A stretch of DNA of 59,749 bases, taken from positions 1 through 59,749 of the forward strand of contig JAFSIW010000033.1 in the NCBI GenBank assembly GCA_017439545.1, given 5' to 3'. The position numbers were made by a program, and so were the translations under genes. This document shows positions 23,807 to 31,651 of the stretch, in pieces (within the stretch, counting starts at the first letter, position 1; every line of letters begins with the position of its first letter). The notes under the pieces were generated by a model. The model worked only from the letters and a program-made list of their open reading frames with translations. It had not been told where the DNA came from and ran no database searches. The stretch comes from Clostridia bacterium (lineage in GTDB: Bacteria; Bacillota; Clostridia; Oscillospirales; Acutalibacteraceae).

Positions 23807-24769
23807 TTATTGTTTTTGAAAGGGGATGCCGCACAACTGTGAGAACTCAGAAAGGGTTTTGTAATATCCGTCGGGATCAGCAGGATAGGCCAATCCGTGC
23901 CCCGCACCCTTTACCGTTAACAGCATTTTTTGTCCTCCACAGGCTTCATACATCGCAAGACTCATATCGCAGGGAACAAAATCGTCGGTATCACCGTGAA
24001 TGAACAAAATGGGCACCTTGCTGTTTTGCACTGCCTTTATGGGAGAGGAGCTGTTCAACCGCAGTTTACCAAACCATCTTGCCCCCAGATGGATAAAGGG
24101 GTATAACAGCCGCGGCGGGAGTTTCATATCCCGCACTACCTTCACAATGATCTCTTTGGCAGAGGAAAAACCGCAATCGGCAAGAATGCCTACCACGTTG
24201 GGCGGAAGAGGCTTGTCTGCCACAGAGAGCACCGTGGCCGCTCCCATAGAAATGCCGGTGAGCATAATTTTTACGTCGGGTCCCAGCTCTTTGACCGCAA
24301 GATCAATCCAAGCCAGGCAATCTTTGCTTTCATGAATGCCAAAGCCGATGACCGACCCCTCGCTTTGTCCGGAGGCTCGTTGATCCACTACCAAGGCGTT
24401 ACGACCAATGGAAAAGCAGCGCTGTACGCCGCCGCACAGATCCCGTCGGGCAGAGCCGCGGTAGCCGTGAAACATAATCTCAATGGGCGCGCCGGGGAAT
24501 TTTTCGTAATACTTTCCCCGCAGGGTCAAACCGTCGAAGGAGCGGATTTGGTAATCGGTGTAAGGAAGAGCATCGGTCTCTTTCATCCAGCCTTCCATCG
24601 ACTCCCGATAGGGCTCGTAGATTTTACCGATAGGAGTATCAAAAATCGTTTTGTCTTGCTTCTGCTTTTTGGTCGCAAAAAAGGTCAGACGGAAGCAAAT
24701 GTAGGTTAATACCGTTATAAGAATCAGCAACAGCACAATTAGTGCCAACGCAATCCACAACATTTTCAT
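23807..24769 (-). CDS. Membrane-anchored alpha/beta hydrolase
   Basis: A 320-aa serine hydrolase with one N-terminal membrane segment (about 4-26) and no cleavage motif, so it is probably anchored. The catalytic triad is readable: nucleophile Ser174 in TGISMGA, acid in HGDTDDFVP (about D263) and His291 in GAGHGLAYP. The oxyanion region FHGYRGS is at 100-106. It resembles the family of clostridial extended BEM46/YqkD-like hydrolases; substrate unknown. GGTGA precedes ATG 24769. Single gene with its own promoter, divergent from plsC-like gene. Confidence 0.88.
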   Translation of the reverse strand: MKMLWIALALIVLLLILITVLTYICFRLTFFATKKQKQDKTIFDTPIGKIYEPYRESMEGWMKETDALPYTDYQIRSFDGLTLRGKYYEKFPGAPIEIMFHGYRGSARRDLCGGVQRCFSIGRNALVVDQRASGQSEGSVIGFGIHESKDCLAWIDLAVKELGPDVKIMLTGISMGAATVLSVADKPLPPNVVGILADCGFSSAKEIIVKVVRDMKLPPRLLYPFIHLGARWFGKLRLNSSSPIKAVQNSKVPILFIHGDTDDFVPCDMSLAMYEACGGQKMLLTVKGAGHGLAYPADPDGYYKTLSEFSQLCGIPFQKQ

Positions 24770-24787
24770 CTTATCATCACCACTAAC

Positions 24788-24816
24788 AGTATACCACCGA
24801 AAAAGGGAGATTACAA
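24788..24816 (-). promoter_or_regulatory. Promoter for the alpha/beta hydrolase gene
   Basis: Minus strand: TTGTAA (24816-24811), 17 bp, TATACT (24793-24788). Confidence 0.65.
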
Positions 24817-24849
24817 GAAAATATTGGAGAGGGATTGGAGCGAAAATGG

Positions 24850-24878
24850 TTGCATTCGGTCATAAAATCGTATATAAT
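24850..24878 (+). promoter_or_regulatory. Promoter for the acyltransferase gene
   Basis: TTGCAT (24850-24855), 17 bp, TATAAT (24873-24878). Confidence 0.7.
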
Positions 24879-24911
24879 CGTACAGGAATATAAAAAAAGG
24901 AAAATAGGATT

Positions 24912-26174
24912 ATGACAATCGATGTAAGTTACCCCAATCCCAAGCGGTATAAGACTGCCAAATATCCCATTCGCCAACCCTTGATCATCGTCTGGCTCAT
25001 CTGGCTGCTTTCAAAAATGATGCTGATGGGCAAGCGGTATCGGGTAGAAAAAATCAATATGGAAGGGCTAAAACCACCCTATATGCTGCTGAGCAATCAT
25101 ATGTATTTTATCGACTTTGAATTGGCGGCAATGGGTACCTTTCCCCATCGGGTGAACAACGTGGTGAGCATTGACGGGTATTACCGCCGTCCTTGGCTGA
25201 TGGAACTCATCGGCGCCATTTGCACCCGAAAGTTTACCATGGATCTGCATTTGGTGAAATCCATCAACCGTGTGCTGAAGCGGGGAGATATTCTTTGTAT
25301 GTATCCCGAAGCGCGGTACTCTCCCTGCGGCATCACGTCCTATATGCCCGATTCGTTGGGCAAATTGATTCGTATGAACAAGGTGCCTGTGGTGGTCGTG
25401 GTACATCACGGCAATTATTTGCATTCCCCCTTCTGGCATTTCAGAAAGAAACGGAAAGTACCTATGCACACCACCATGACGCAGGTGTTGACCGCCGAGC
25501 AGGTCAAGAGTATGACGCCTGCCCAAATCAACGAAACCGTACGTGCCGCTATGGAATATGACGAGTATCGGTATCAACGGGAACAGGGCATCTTGGTTAA
25601 AGAGACCTTCCGTGCCGAAGGGCTTCATAAAGTGCTGTATCAGTGCCCGCATTGCCTGGCGGAATCTCAAATGGATTCCAAGGGAAGCGAGCTGTTTTGT
25701 ACCGCTTGCGGTAAACGATGGAATCTGAACGAAGACGGCACCCTTTCGGCGCTTGCGGGAGAAACGGAATTTTCTCACGTGCCCGATTGGTTTAGGTGGG
25801 AGCGGGAACAGGTAAAAGCGCAAATTGAACGGGGAGAATACTTCTTTGAGGACGAAGTAGAGGTGTACTCTATGCCTCGTTGCTGGCGGTTTGAAACCTT
25901 GGGCAAAGCAACTCTGCGCCATACCATAGAGGATGGCTTTGTGCTGGAAGGCGCTTATAACGGAAAAGACTACCGGATCCATCGTAATCCTATGCAGACC
26001 AACAGTTTACATATCGAGTATGATTATTGCTATTTAAAGCCGGAGGATTGTGTGGATATTTCCACCGAAAACGATTCGTTTTATTGCTATCCGGCCTCTA
26101 AGAAAAACGTGGTAACCAAGCTGGCGTTTGCAACCGAGATCTTATACGAGATGGCAAGCGCGGCAAAAGAATAA
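24912..26174 (+). CDS. PlsC-like acyltransferase with an internal zinc ribbon
   Basis: Lysophosphatidate acyltransferase-like protein, 420 aa. The acyltransferase signature HX4D is at His63-Asp68 (SNHMYFIDF) and the second block YPEARYS has Glu133. An amphipathic/hydrophobic stretch at 22-40 probably associates with the membrane. After the catalytic domain a four-cysteine zinc ribbon occurs (C245, C248, C263, C266), followed by about 150 residues of beta-rich, unrecognised sequence. Canonical PlsC is about 200-250 aa, so the extra half is unusual; the acyl acceptor may not be lysophosphatidate. The SulP gene follows 13 bases later. Confidence 0.82.
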   Translation: MTIDVSYPNPKRYKTAKYPIRQPLIIVWLIWLLSKMMLMGKRYRVEKINMEGLKPPYMLLSNHMYFIDFELAAMGTFPHRVNNVVSIDGYYRRPWLMELIGAICTRKFTMDLHLVKSINRVLKRGDILCMYPEARYSPCGITSYMPDSLGKLIRMNKVPVVVVVHHGNYLHSPFWHFRKKRKVPMHTTMTQVLTAEQVKSMTPAQINETVRAAMEYDEYRYQREQGILVKETFRAEGLHKVLYQCPHCLAESQMDSKGSELFCTACGKRWNLNEDGTLSALAGETEFSHVPDWFRWEREQVKAQIERGEYFFEDEVEVYSMPRCWRFETLGKATLRHTIEDGFVLEGAYNGKDYRIHRNPMQTNSLHIEYDYCYLKPEDCVDISTENDSFYCYPASKKNVVTKLAFATEILYEMASAAKE

Positions 26175-26187
26175 AGAAGGTATTGTT

Positions 26188-27843
26188 GTGAGATCGTTTT
26201 ATTTAACACCCAAGCTGTTCGCCTGTATGAAAGGCTATAACGGACAGCAATTGGTCAAAGACCTGATTGCAGGTATTATTGTTGCCATTATCGCCCTGCC
26301 TCTTTCCATCGCCTTGGCGCTGGCATCGGGCGTAGAGCCGGCCGCAGGGGTATATACCGCCATTGCCGCAGGATTTGTGGTATCCCTGTTTGGCGGCAGT
26401 CGGGTGCAAATTGCCGGTCCTACCACCGCCTTTGCCACCACTGTGGCAGGGATTGTGGCGGTTAAAGGAATGGACGGTTTGTTCATTGCTACCGTGATGG
26501 CGGGCATCTTTTTGATTTTGATGGGCGTATTCAAATTAGGTTCGCTGATCAAGTTTATTCCCGGCACCATTACGGTTGGTTTTACCGCAGGGATTGCGGT
26601 CACCATTTTAGTAGGGCAAATCAAGGACTTTTTAGGTCTGCAATATGCAAGCGGAGTGAAACCGATCGAAACCTTTGAAAAGATCGAAGCCAACGTTCAC
26701 GCCATTTCCACCTTTTCCTGGCAAGCCTTGTTGGTTGGTGCGGTATGCCTTTTGATTTTAATCGTGTATCCTAAAATCGAAAAACGGATTCCTCCTTCTT
26801 TGATTGCGGTTGTGGTGGGCATCCTGATGGTGAAATTGATTCCCGGCTTGGGAGATCACGTGTTCACCATCGGGGAACTGTACACCATTCCCGCAGGGTT
26901 GCCCAAGATCTCATTGAGCGGGATGGATCTGAGTTTTGACAATATTGCTTCCTTGGTGCCCGACGCCTTTACCATTGCCATTTTGGCGGCCATCGAATCC
27001 TTGCTTTCCTGCGTGGTGGCTGACTCTATGGTCAACTCCAAGCACAATTCCAATGCGGAATTGGTAGCCCAAGGGCTGGGGAATATCGCCTCGGTGCTGT
27101 TTGGCGGCATTCCTGCCACCGGTGCTATTGCCCGTACCGCCGCCAATGCCAAAAACGGCGGTCGCACTCCCGTTGCGGGGATGGTGCACGCTGTGGTGCT
27201 GTTGCTGGTGTTGCTGTTTCTAATGCCTTTGGCGGGACTCATTCCCATGCCTGCCATTGCCGCCATTTTGTTTATGGTAGCCTACAATATGAGTGAGTGG
27301 AAAAAGTTTGTCCGTATTCTCAAGCGTGCTCCCAAAAGCGACAGCTTTGTCATGGTGCTCACCTTTGTACTGACCGTGGTCTTTGATCTGGTGGTGGCCA
27401 TTGTGGTGGGGCTCGTGCTGGCGGCCATGCTGTTTATGAAGCGAATGAGCAGTGAAGCCAACGTGGTGGGATGGGAGTATCCCGAAAACGACGCCGACAG
27501 CATTGATTTGCGGCAGGTACCCAAACACGTGCGGGTGTATGAGATCAGCGGCCCTATGTTCTTTGGCTCAGCCGAGCGGATTCTGGATATTCAGTTTAAA
27601 GATTACACCAAATGCTTGGTGCTTCGGATGCGTGGCGTACCGTCTTTGGACGAATCCGCCATCAGCGCTATGGAATCCTTGTACAAGAAATGTCAGAAAA
27701 AGAATGTGACGCTTATCTTCTCTCACGTGAATGCTCAACCATTGGAAGCCTTGAAAAAAGCAGGGCTGTATGATGTGGTGGGCGGAGAATATTTTTGTCC
27801 TCACATTGACGACGCTTTGGCATTGGCAGAAACCATAGCGTAA
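26188..27843 (+). CDS. SulP family anion transporter with STAS domain
   Basis: Secondary transporter of the SLC26/SulP family, which moves sulfate, bicarbonate or other small anions. Start GTG 26188 has AAGAAGG 7 bases upstream; 551 aa. About a dozen hydrophobic segments fill residues 15-430, with the family block ALPLSIALALASG and the IAGPTTAF motif early on. The C-terminal STAS domain (about 440-545) includes LRMRGVPSLDESAI, close to the site that is phosphorylated in anti-anti-sigma factors. Substrate cannot be told. Probably cotranscribed with the acyltransferase gene. Confidence 0.93.
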   Translation: MRSFYLTPKLFACMKGYNGQQLVKDLIAGIIVAIIALPLSIALALASGVEPAAGVYTAIAAGFVVSLFGGSRVQIAGPTTAFATTVAGIVAVKGMDGLFIATVMAGIFLILMGVFKLGSLIKFIPGTITVGFTAGIAVTILVGQIKDFLGLQYASGVKPIETFEKIEANVHAISTFSWQALLVGAVCLLILIVYPKIEKRIPPSLIAVVVGILMVKLIPGLGDHVFTIGELYTIPAGLPKISLSGMDLSFDNIASLVPDAFTIAILAAIESLLSCVVADSMVNSKHNSNAELVAQGLGNIASVLFGGIPATGAIARTAANAKNGGRTPVAGMVHAVVLLLVLLFLMPLAGLIPMPAIAAILFMVAYNMSEWKKFVRILKRAPKSDSFVMVLTFVLTVVFDLVVAIVVGLVLAAMLFMKRMSSEANVVGWEYPENDADSIDLRQVPKHVRVYEISGPMFFGSAERILDIQFKDYTKCLVLRMRGVPSLDESAISAMESLYKKCQKKNVTLIFSHVNAQPLEALKKAGLYDVVGGEYFCPHIDDALALAETIA

Positions 27844-27897
27844 GAAACCATGGGATAGTCGCGTGATTCGATAAAGGTTGACCAAAACCGCGACCTT

Positions 27898-28134
27898 ATG
27901 AACGGATATGATGAAGGTTATTACAATATCGTTGTAACGCAATATGAGTCGGATGACCTAAAAGGGTATTTGAACAGCAACGAGATAGTTTATGACAAAA
28001 AACAAATGAACGGAAAATATCAAGTTGGATCAGGCCGTATAGTGACCGTCACGCATGATACTCCGTTCATTGAGTACATTGTAACACAAGATGGTAATAG
28101 AAGTCAAGAAGACGTTTTAAAGCAACAACTGTAA
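27898..28134 (+). CDS. Orphan small ORF of atypical composition
   Basis: A 78-codon frame, open from 27859, beginning MNGYDEGYYNIVV. No ribosome site precedes ATG 27898. The codon use is more A/T-rich than its neighbours and the product is Tyr/Asp/Asn-rich, without hydrophobic segments. Its last 18 bases overlap the 3' end of the leftward MFS gene. It could be a fragment of a transferred gene, a foreign small gene or a chance frame. I do not recognise it. Confidence 0.3.
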   Translation: MNGYDEGYYNIVVTQYESDDLKGYLNSNEIVYDKKQMNGKYQVGSGRIVTVTHDTPFIEYIVTQDGNRSQEDVLKQQL

Positions 28135-29424
28135 GGCGTGCCCTCTTTTTTTCATCAGAGGGAGCAACAGGGGCAGAATCGCCACAGCCGCAAGCAGAGA
28201 CGCCAAAAAGATATTCTGATTGGGAACAAAAGAAGAGGTGCCGTCGGAGTTTTGTACCGTTTGTGCATTGCGTAATACTGCCGCACCGATGGCAGGACCG
28301 ATGATACCGGGAATCAGCACCTGTCCCACGATCCGTTGCCCTTGAAACATCCCTGCCTTGCCTGCAGGGGTGTGATCCCGCAGCATTGCGCCGAATACCG
28401 CCATCCCGGCCAGATAGCCGCACATCATCATCAGCGTGCCCATAAATACGAGAACGGTGTGAGTGAAGAAGTACAAAAGAACAAAACCGCCCATCAACAG
28501 CCCTAAAGCAGGGAGTATGGATTTGGTGAAGCCCAGCTTATCGTAACAGCGACCGTACAAAGCGGTGAATGCTCCTGCCAATAAAATGGCGGGGGCAAAA
28601 ATTAAAACGTAGTTATCCATTTTTAAGGTAACGGTAAAATAAAGGATTAAATAGGGCATAAAGATTTGAATGGCAATACCGAATACCGCATATGCCGCCA
28701 GCGTTTGGTAGAATCGAGGATTTTGCCGTATGACCGACGGACGAAAGCCGTAAAAAATGTTTTGAAAATACCGCTCGTTCCCTTGGGTGACAATGGTAGG
28801 CTCCCGAATCAGGAAAAATCCCAAAATGCCGATGAGTGTAACCGCGGTGCCGATCACGCCGAAAAAGACAGTCCAATAATGGTTGCTGTCGGGATCGAGC
28901 AGCATAGCACCTCCAAATACTACCAGAATGGCCATCAGAGGCATCATAGCGTTAATGCCTTCGGCGGCACCCCGATTGGTGTGGTCGGTGGAATCGGTCA
29001 GCCATGCATTAAAGGCGGCATCGTTAGCGGTAGAGCCAAAAAAGGTCATCACGCAATCCATGGCAATTACCAAAGCACAGCCAATAGAAGCGGCGTTGAC
29101 CGTAGCGCCGAACATACCGTGAATCACGTCGGCACGAATCAGAGCAAAACTCCAGATAGAAAGTCCCCAACAAAGATACCCAATGCAAATAAAGGATTTT
29201 CGACGCCCTAATTTGTCAGACAGCGCGCCCATCAACAATGTGGTCAGGGTAGCGGTGAGAGCGGAGGCGGCTACCATTGCCGAGATGGCATCGGCAGAAG
29301 CGTGAAATTCCTGATAGATAAATACGTTGAAATACATATTTTCCATTACCCACGCGACCTGTCCCACCAGACTGAAAACGGTCAGTACCACCCAAAAAGT
29401 GCGATTGTGTTTATTGGCGTTCAT
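28117..29424 (-). CDS. Major facilitator superfamily transporter
   Basis: A 435-aa secondary transporter with about 12 hydrophobic segments. The loop 2-3 MFS signature is present as GALSDKLGRRKS, and a second copy-like GRCYDKLGF lies in the C-terminal half. ATG 29424 (MNANKHNRTF) has AAAGGTGG 7 bases upstream; the longer open frame crosses its promoter. The substrate is unknown; long runs resemble clostridial sugar or drug exporter-like MFS proteins. Single gene with its own promoter. Confidence 0.9.
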   Translation of the reverse strand: MNANKHNRTFWVVLTVFSLVGQVAWVMENMYFNVFIYQEFHASADAISAMVAASALTATLTTLLMGALSDKLGRRKSFICIGYLCWGLSIWSFALIRADVIHGMFGATVNAASIGCALVIAMDCVMTFFGSTANDAAFNAWLTDSTDHTNRGAAEGINAMMPLMAILVVFGGAMLLDPDSNHYWTVFFGVIGTAVTLIGILGFFLIREPTIVTQGNERYFQNIFYGFRPSVIRQNPRFYQTLAAYAVFGIAIQIFMPYLILYFTVTLKMDNYVLIFAPAILLAGAFTALYGRCYDKLGFTKSILPALGLLMGGFVLLYFFTHTVLVFMGTLMMMCGYLAGMAVFGAMLRDHTPAGKAGMFQGQRIVGQVLIPGIIGPAIGAAVLRNAQTVQNSDGTSSFVPNQNIFLASLLAAVAILPLLLPLMKKRGHALQLLL

Positions 29425-29448
29425 TGTGATTCCACCTTTCTGCCGACT

Positions 29449-29477
29449 ATTATAACACAAATCGGGCGCAAGTACAA
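29449..29477 (-). promoter_or_regulatory. Promoter for the MFS gene
   Basis: Minus strand: TTGTAC (29477-29472), 17 bp, TATAAT (29454-29449). Confidence 0.7.
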
Positions 29478-29513
29478 CGACGGATTTACGGTGGAGCTTC
29501 TCAGGCGTAGCGC

Positions 29514-29541
29514 TTGACAGCCTTCTGCCTTGTGCTATAAT
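29514..29541 (+). promoter_or_regulatory. Perfect consensus sigma-A promoter in an intergenic gap
   Basis: TTGACA (29514-29519), 16 bp, TATAAT (29536-29541). It points right into about 150 bp with no credible gene, ended by a terminator. Confidence 0.75.
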
Positions 29542-29547
29542 GGAAAA

Positions 29548-29697
29548 CAGACAATTTTCGGCAAAAGGCAGTAGGTTTTGTCTATGAAAAAGAAACAGGT
29601 TTTTTATTGAACTTTCATATTGAAAACAAATGAAAAATGAAAGGGTTTTTCTCATAAATCAAGAAGAGCTTCGGCAAAATCCGAAACTCTTTTTTCT
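29548..29697 (+). ncRNA. Candidate small RNA (or short leader transcript)
   Basis: Unit bounded by a perfect promoter (29514-29541) and an intrinsic terminator (29664-29695). Two more foldable parts are visible: AGACAA...TTGTCT in the first 40 bases and CTTTCAT...ATGAAAG in the middle. The only start codon with a frame is an 8-codon MKKKQVFY, so a small peptide cannot be excluded. The next gene has its own promoter after the terminator, which argues against a simple leader. No known RNA family is recognised by eye. Confidence 0.45.
29664..29695 (+). terminator. Terminator of the candidate small RNA
   Basis: Stem AAGAG-TTCGG/CCGAA-CTCTT with single-base bulges, loop CAAAAT, followed by a run of T. 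Confidence 0.8.
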
Positions 29698-29702
29698 TTG
29701 TA

Positions 29703-29731
29703 TTGATTTTGTGACAAAAAAATGGTACACT
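29703..29731 (+). promoter_or_regulatory. Promoter for the peptide-binding lipoprotein gene
   Basis: TTGATT (29703-29708), 17 bp, TACACT (29726-29731). Confidence 0.6.
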
Positions 29732-29762
29732 ACTGTTATACCATTGGTAGGAAGTGTTTTTT

Positions 29763-31328
29763 GTGAAGCGATGGATCAGTGTTATCCTTTTTATATGTTT
29801 AATCGTTACTTTGACAGGTTGTGAGGCAGTAACCGGCAAGGGTGGCGTGATTTATTATGAAGAAACCACCCCGCCCGTGAATGTCGACCCCTTGCTTGCC
29901 GCCTCTCAGTCTGAGCGGATCGCGGTGCATCATTTGTTTGAGCCGTTGTTTCGTATTGGTGAAAACGGCAATGTGATTCCTGCGGCGGCACAATCGGTGA
30001 CCCCGTCGCCCGACGGATTGACTTATACCATTGCTCTGCGGGATGATCTGGTCTGGTCGGATGAACAGCCCATCACCGCCCGCGATTTTGCCTTTGCGTT
30101 GCGACGGGTGCTGTTGCCTGAAACCAAAGCCCAGTGTGCGCAACAGTTTTTGTGTATTGCAGGCGCACCTCAGGTGTTGGCAGGCACCGCATCGGCTGAT
30201 ACGTTAGGGATCACGACTCCTGACGATACCACGCTGGTATTGCAGTTGACCGCACCCGACCCCAATTTGACCGCCGCTTTGAGCGGACCGGGGGGAATGC
30301 CGTGCCGACAGGACTTTTTTGAAGCCTGCGGCGGCCGTTACGGAATGGGCAAAAAATACGTGATCGCCTCGGGTGGCTATACCGTTACCCGTTGGATCAC
30401 CGCCGAAAAGGAAGAATTGTTGCGATTAAGCAAGAATAAAAACTATTGGAACAAAGATGCTATGATTCCCGACGGGATCGTGATGAGTTTTGCCGATACG
30501 GAAAATCGCTTGTTCCGAATGAAGAAAAACGACGTGGATTGCGGCGCTCTGCCCCAGACGATGGTAGAGGAAGCGACCCGTCAGGAAATGGAAACGCTGT
30601 CCTACGGACAGGACGTGTATGGGCTGGTGTTGAACACCGCACCCCAAAAGCCAACGGGCAACCTTGCCTTGCGCAAGGCCTTGATCGGTGCGGTCGATCG
30701 GCAAACGGTGGCGTCCTATCTGCCTGCCTACTGTGTTTCCACCGACAGCGTGATGCTGACCCGTCAGTATGATGGTGCGGTTGCTTATTCCTCTCTTGGG
30801 TATCACACCGACTTTGCTGCTACTGCACAGCAGAACTTTCGGTCAGCTCTCGCCACACTTGGTGCCGATGCGGTAAAAAACCTCACCCTGTGCTACACCG
30901 AACAAGAGGGGATTCGTTCCGCTATCGACAGTATGGTGCAATGTTGGCAAAAACAATTCGGCGTGTACGTGACCGTGCGTGCAATGAGCAATTATGAATT
31001 ATCCTCGGCGGTGGCAAGCGGCAATTTTGATTTGGCGGTTTGCCCAATGAACAACCCCCAAATGAACTCACGTCAGGTGCTGACTCAATTCGGTAAAGAG
31101 GCAGATAGTCCCTACCAAGCCCTTGGCGGTGAAGAATATGATGCGCTTTTAAGCGGGACGGGAAGCCTATCGGCTCGTCAACAAGCAGAGCAATGGCTGT
31201 TCCAAAACGGCGTGGTGTTGCCGCTTTACGAAGCCCGCGCTTATTACGTGTATGATACCAAACTGTCGGGACTTTCCGTAGATCCCGTCACCCGCGTGGT
31301 GGATTTTACCAAGACGTTAAAATTTTAA
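29763..31328 (+). CDS. Extracellular solute-binding lipoprotein (peptide ABC transporter family 5)
   Basis: Substrate-binding component for oligopeptide-type ABC importers (SBP_bac_5). Start GTG 29763 (KRWISVILF next) has TAGGAAG upstream. The lipoprotein signal ends in LTGC with Cys20 as lipid site. Family features: early EPLFRIGENGNVIPAAAQS region, YTIALRDDLVWSDEQPIT and a SGGYTVTRW block. At 521 aa it is full length. No permease or ATPase genes are adjacent, so it is an orphan binding protein; it may serve a transporter elsewhere. Confidence 0.9.
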   Translation: MKRWISVILFICLIVTLTGCEAVTGKGGVIYYEETTPPVNVDPLLAASQSERIAVHHLFEPLFRIGENGNVIPAAAQSVTPSPDGLTYTIALRDDLVWSDEQPITARDFAFALRRVLLPETKAQCAQQFLCIAGAPQVLAGTASADTLGITTPDDTTLVLQLTAPDPNLTAALSGPGGMPCRQDFFEACGGRYGMGKKYVIASGGYTVTRWITAEKEELLRLSKNKNYWNKDAMIPDGIVMSFADTENRLFRMKKNDVDCGALPQTMVEEATRQEMETLSYGQDVYGLVLNTAPQKPTGNLALRKALIGAVDRQTVASYLPAYCVSTDSVMLTRQYDGAVAYSSLGYHTDFAATAQQNFRSALATLGADAVKNLTLCYTEQEGIRSAIDSMVQCWQKQFGVYVTVRAMSNYELSSAVASGNFDLAVCPMNNPQMNSRQVLTQFGKEADSPYQALGGEEYDALLSGTGSLSARQQAEQWLFQNGVVLPLYEARAYYVYDTKLSGLSVDPVTRVVDFTKTLKF

Positions 31329-31396
31329 AAAAGATGCATAATCTCCTGTGAGCGGTTTATACTATCACTGACCATAGAAAAAGGAGATGATGTACT

Positions 31397-31615
31397 GTGT
31401 TTATGGATCGACTTGCCTTGATTCTCACCATTATCGGGGCGCTGAACTGGGGAAGTATCGGGTTGTTTCAATTTGATATCGTAGCATGGATCGGCGGCGG
31501 ACAGGATGCTGTAGTCAGCCGTATCGTATATACCCTGGTGGCACTGGCGGGGATCTGGTGTATTTCTTTGTTGTTCCGCGAACGAAGCGCGGTTACGGAG
31601 CATCGGGAAATGTAA
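31397..31615 (+). CDS. DUF378 family small membrane protein
   Basis: A 72-aa protein with two membrane segments (about 5-30 and 40-60). It carries the family pattern LTIIGALNWGSIGLFQFD followed by VSRIVYTLVALAGIW. GTG 31397 is chosen because AAGGAGATGA lies about 10 bases upstream; an ATG two codons later is possible. Function of DUF378 (B. subtilis YuzA-like) is unknown. It is a single gene closed by a strong terminator. Confidence 0.88.
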   Translation: MFMDRLALILTIIGALNWGSIGLFQFDIVAWIGGGQDAVVSRIVYTLVALAGIWCISLLFRERSAVTEHREM

Positions 31616-31616
31616 C

Positions 31617-31649
31617 AAAAAAGGTTGCAATTCTTTGCAACCTTTTTTG
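31617..31649. terminator. Bidirectional terminator between the DUF378 gene and spoIIE
   Basis: Stem AAAAGGTTGCAA paired with TTGCAACCTTTT, A-run left and T-run right, serving both convergent genes. Confidence 0.85.
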
Positions 31650-31651
31650 CT

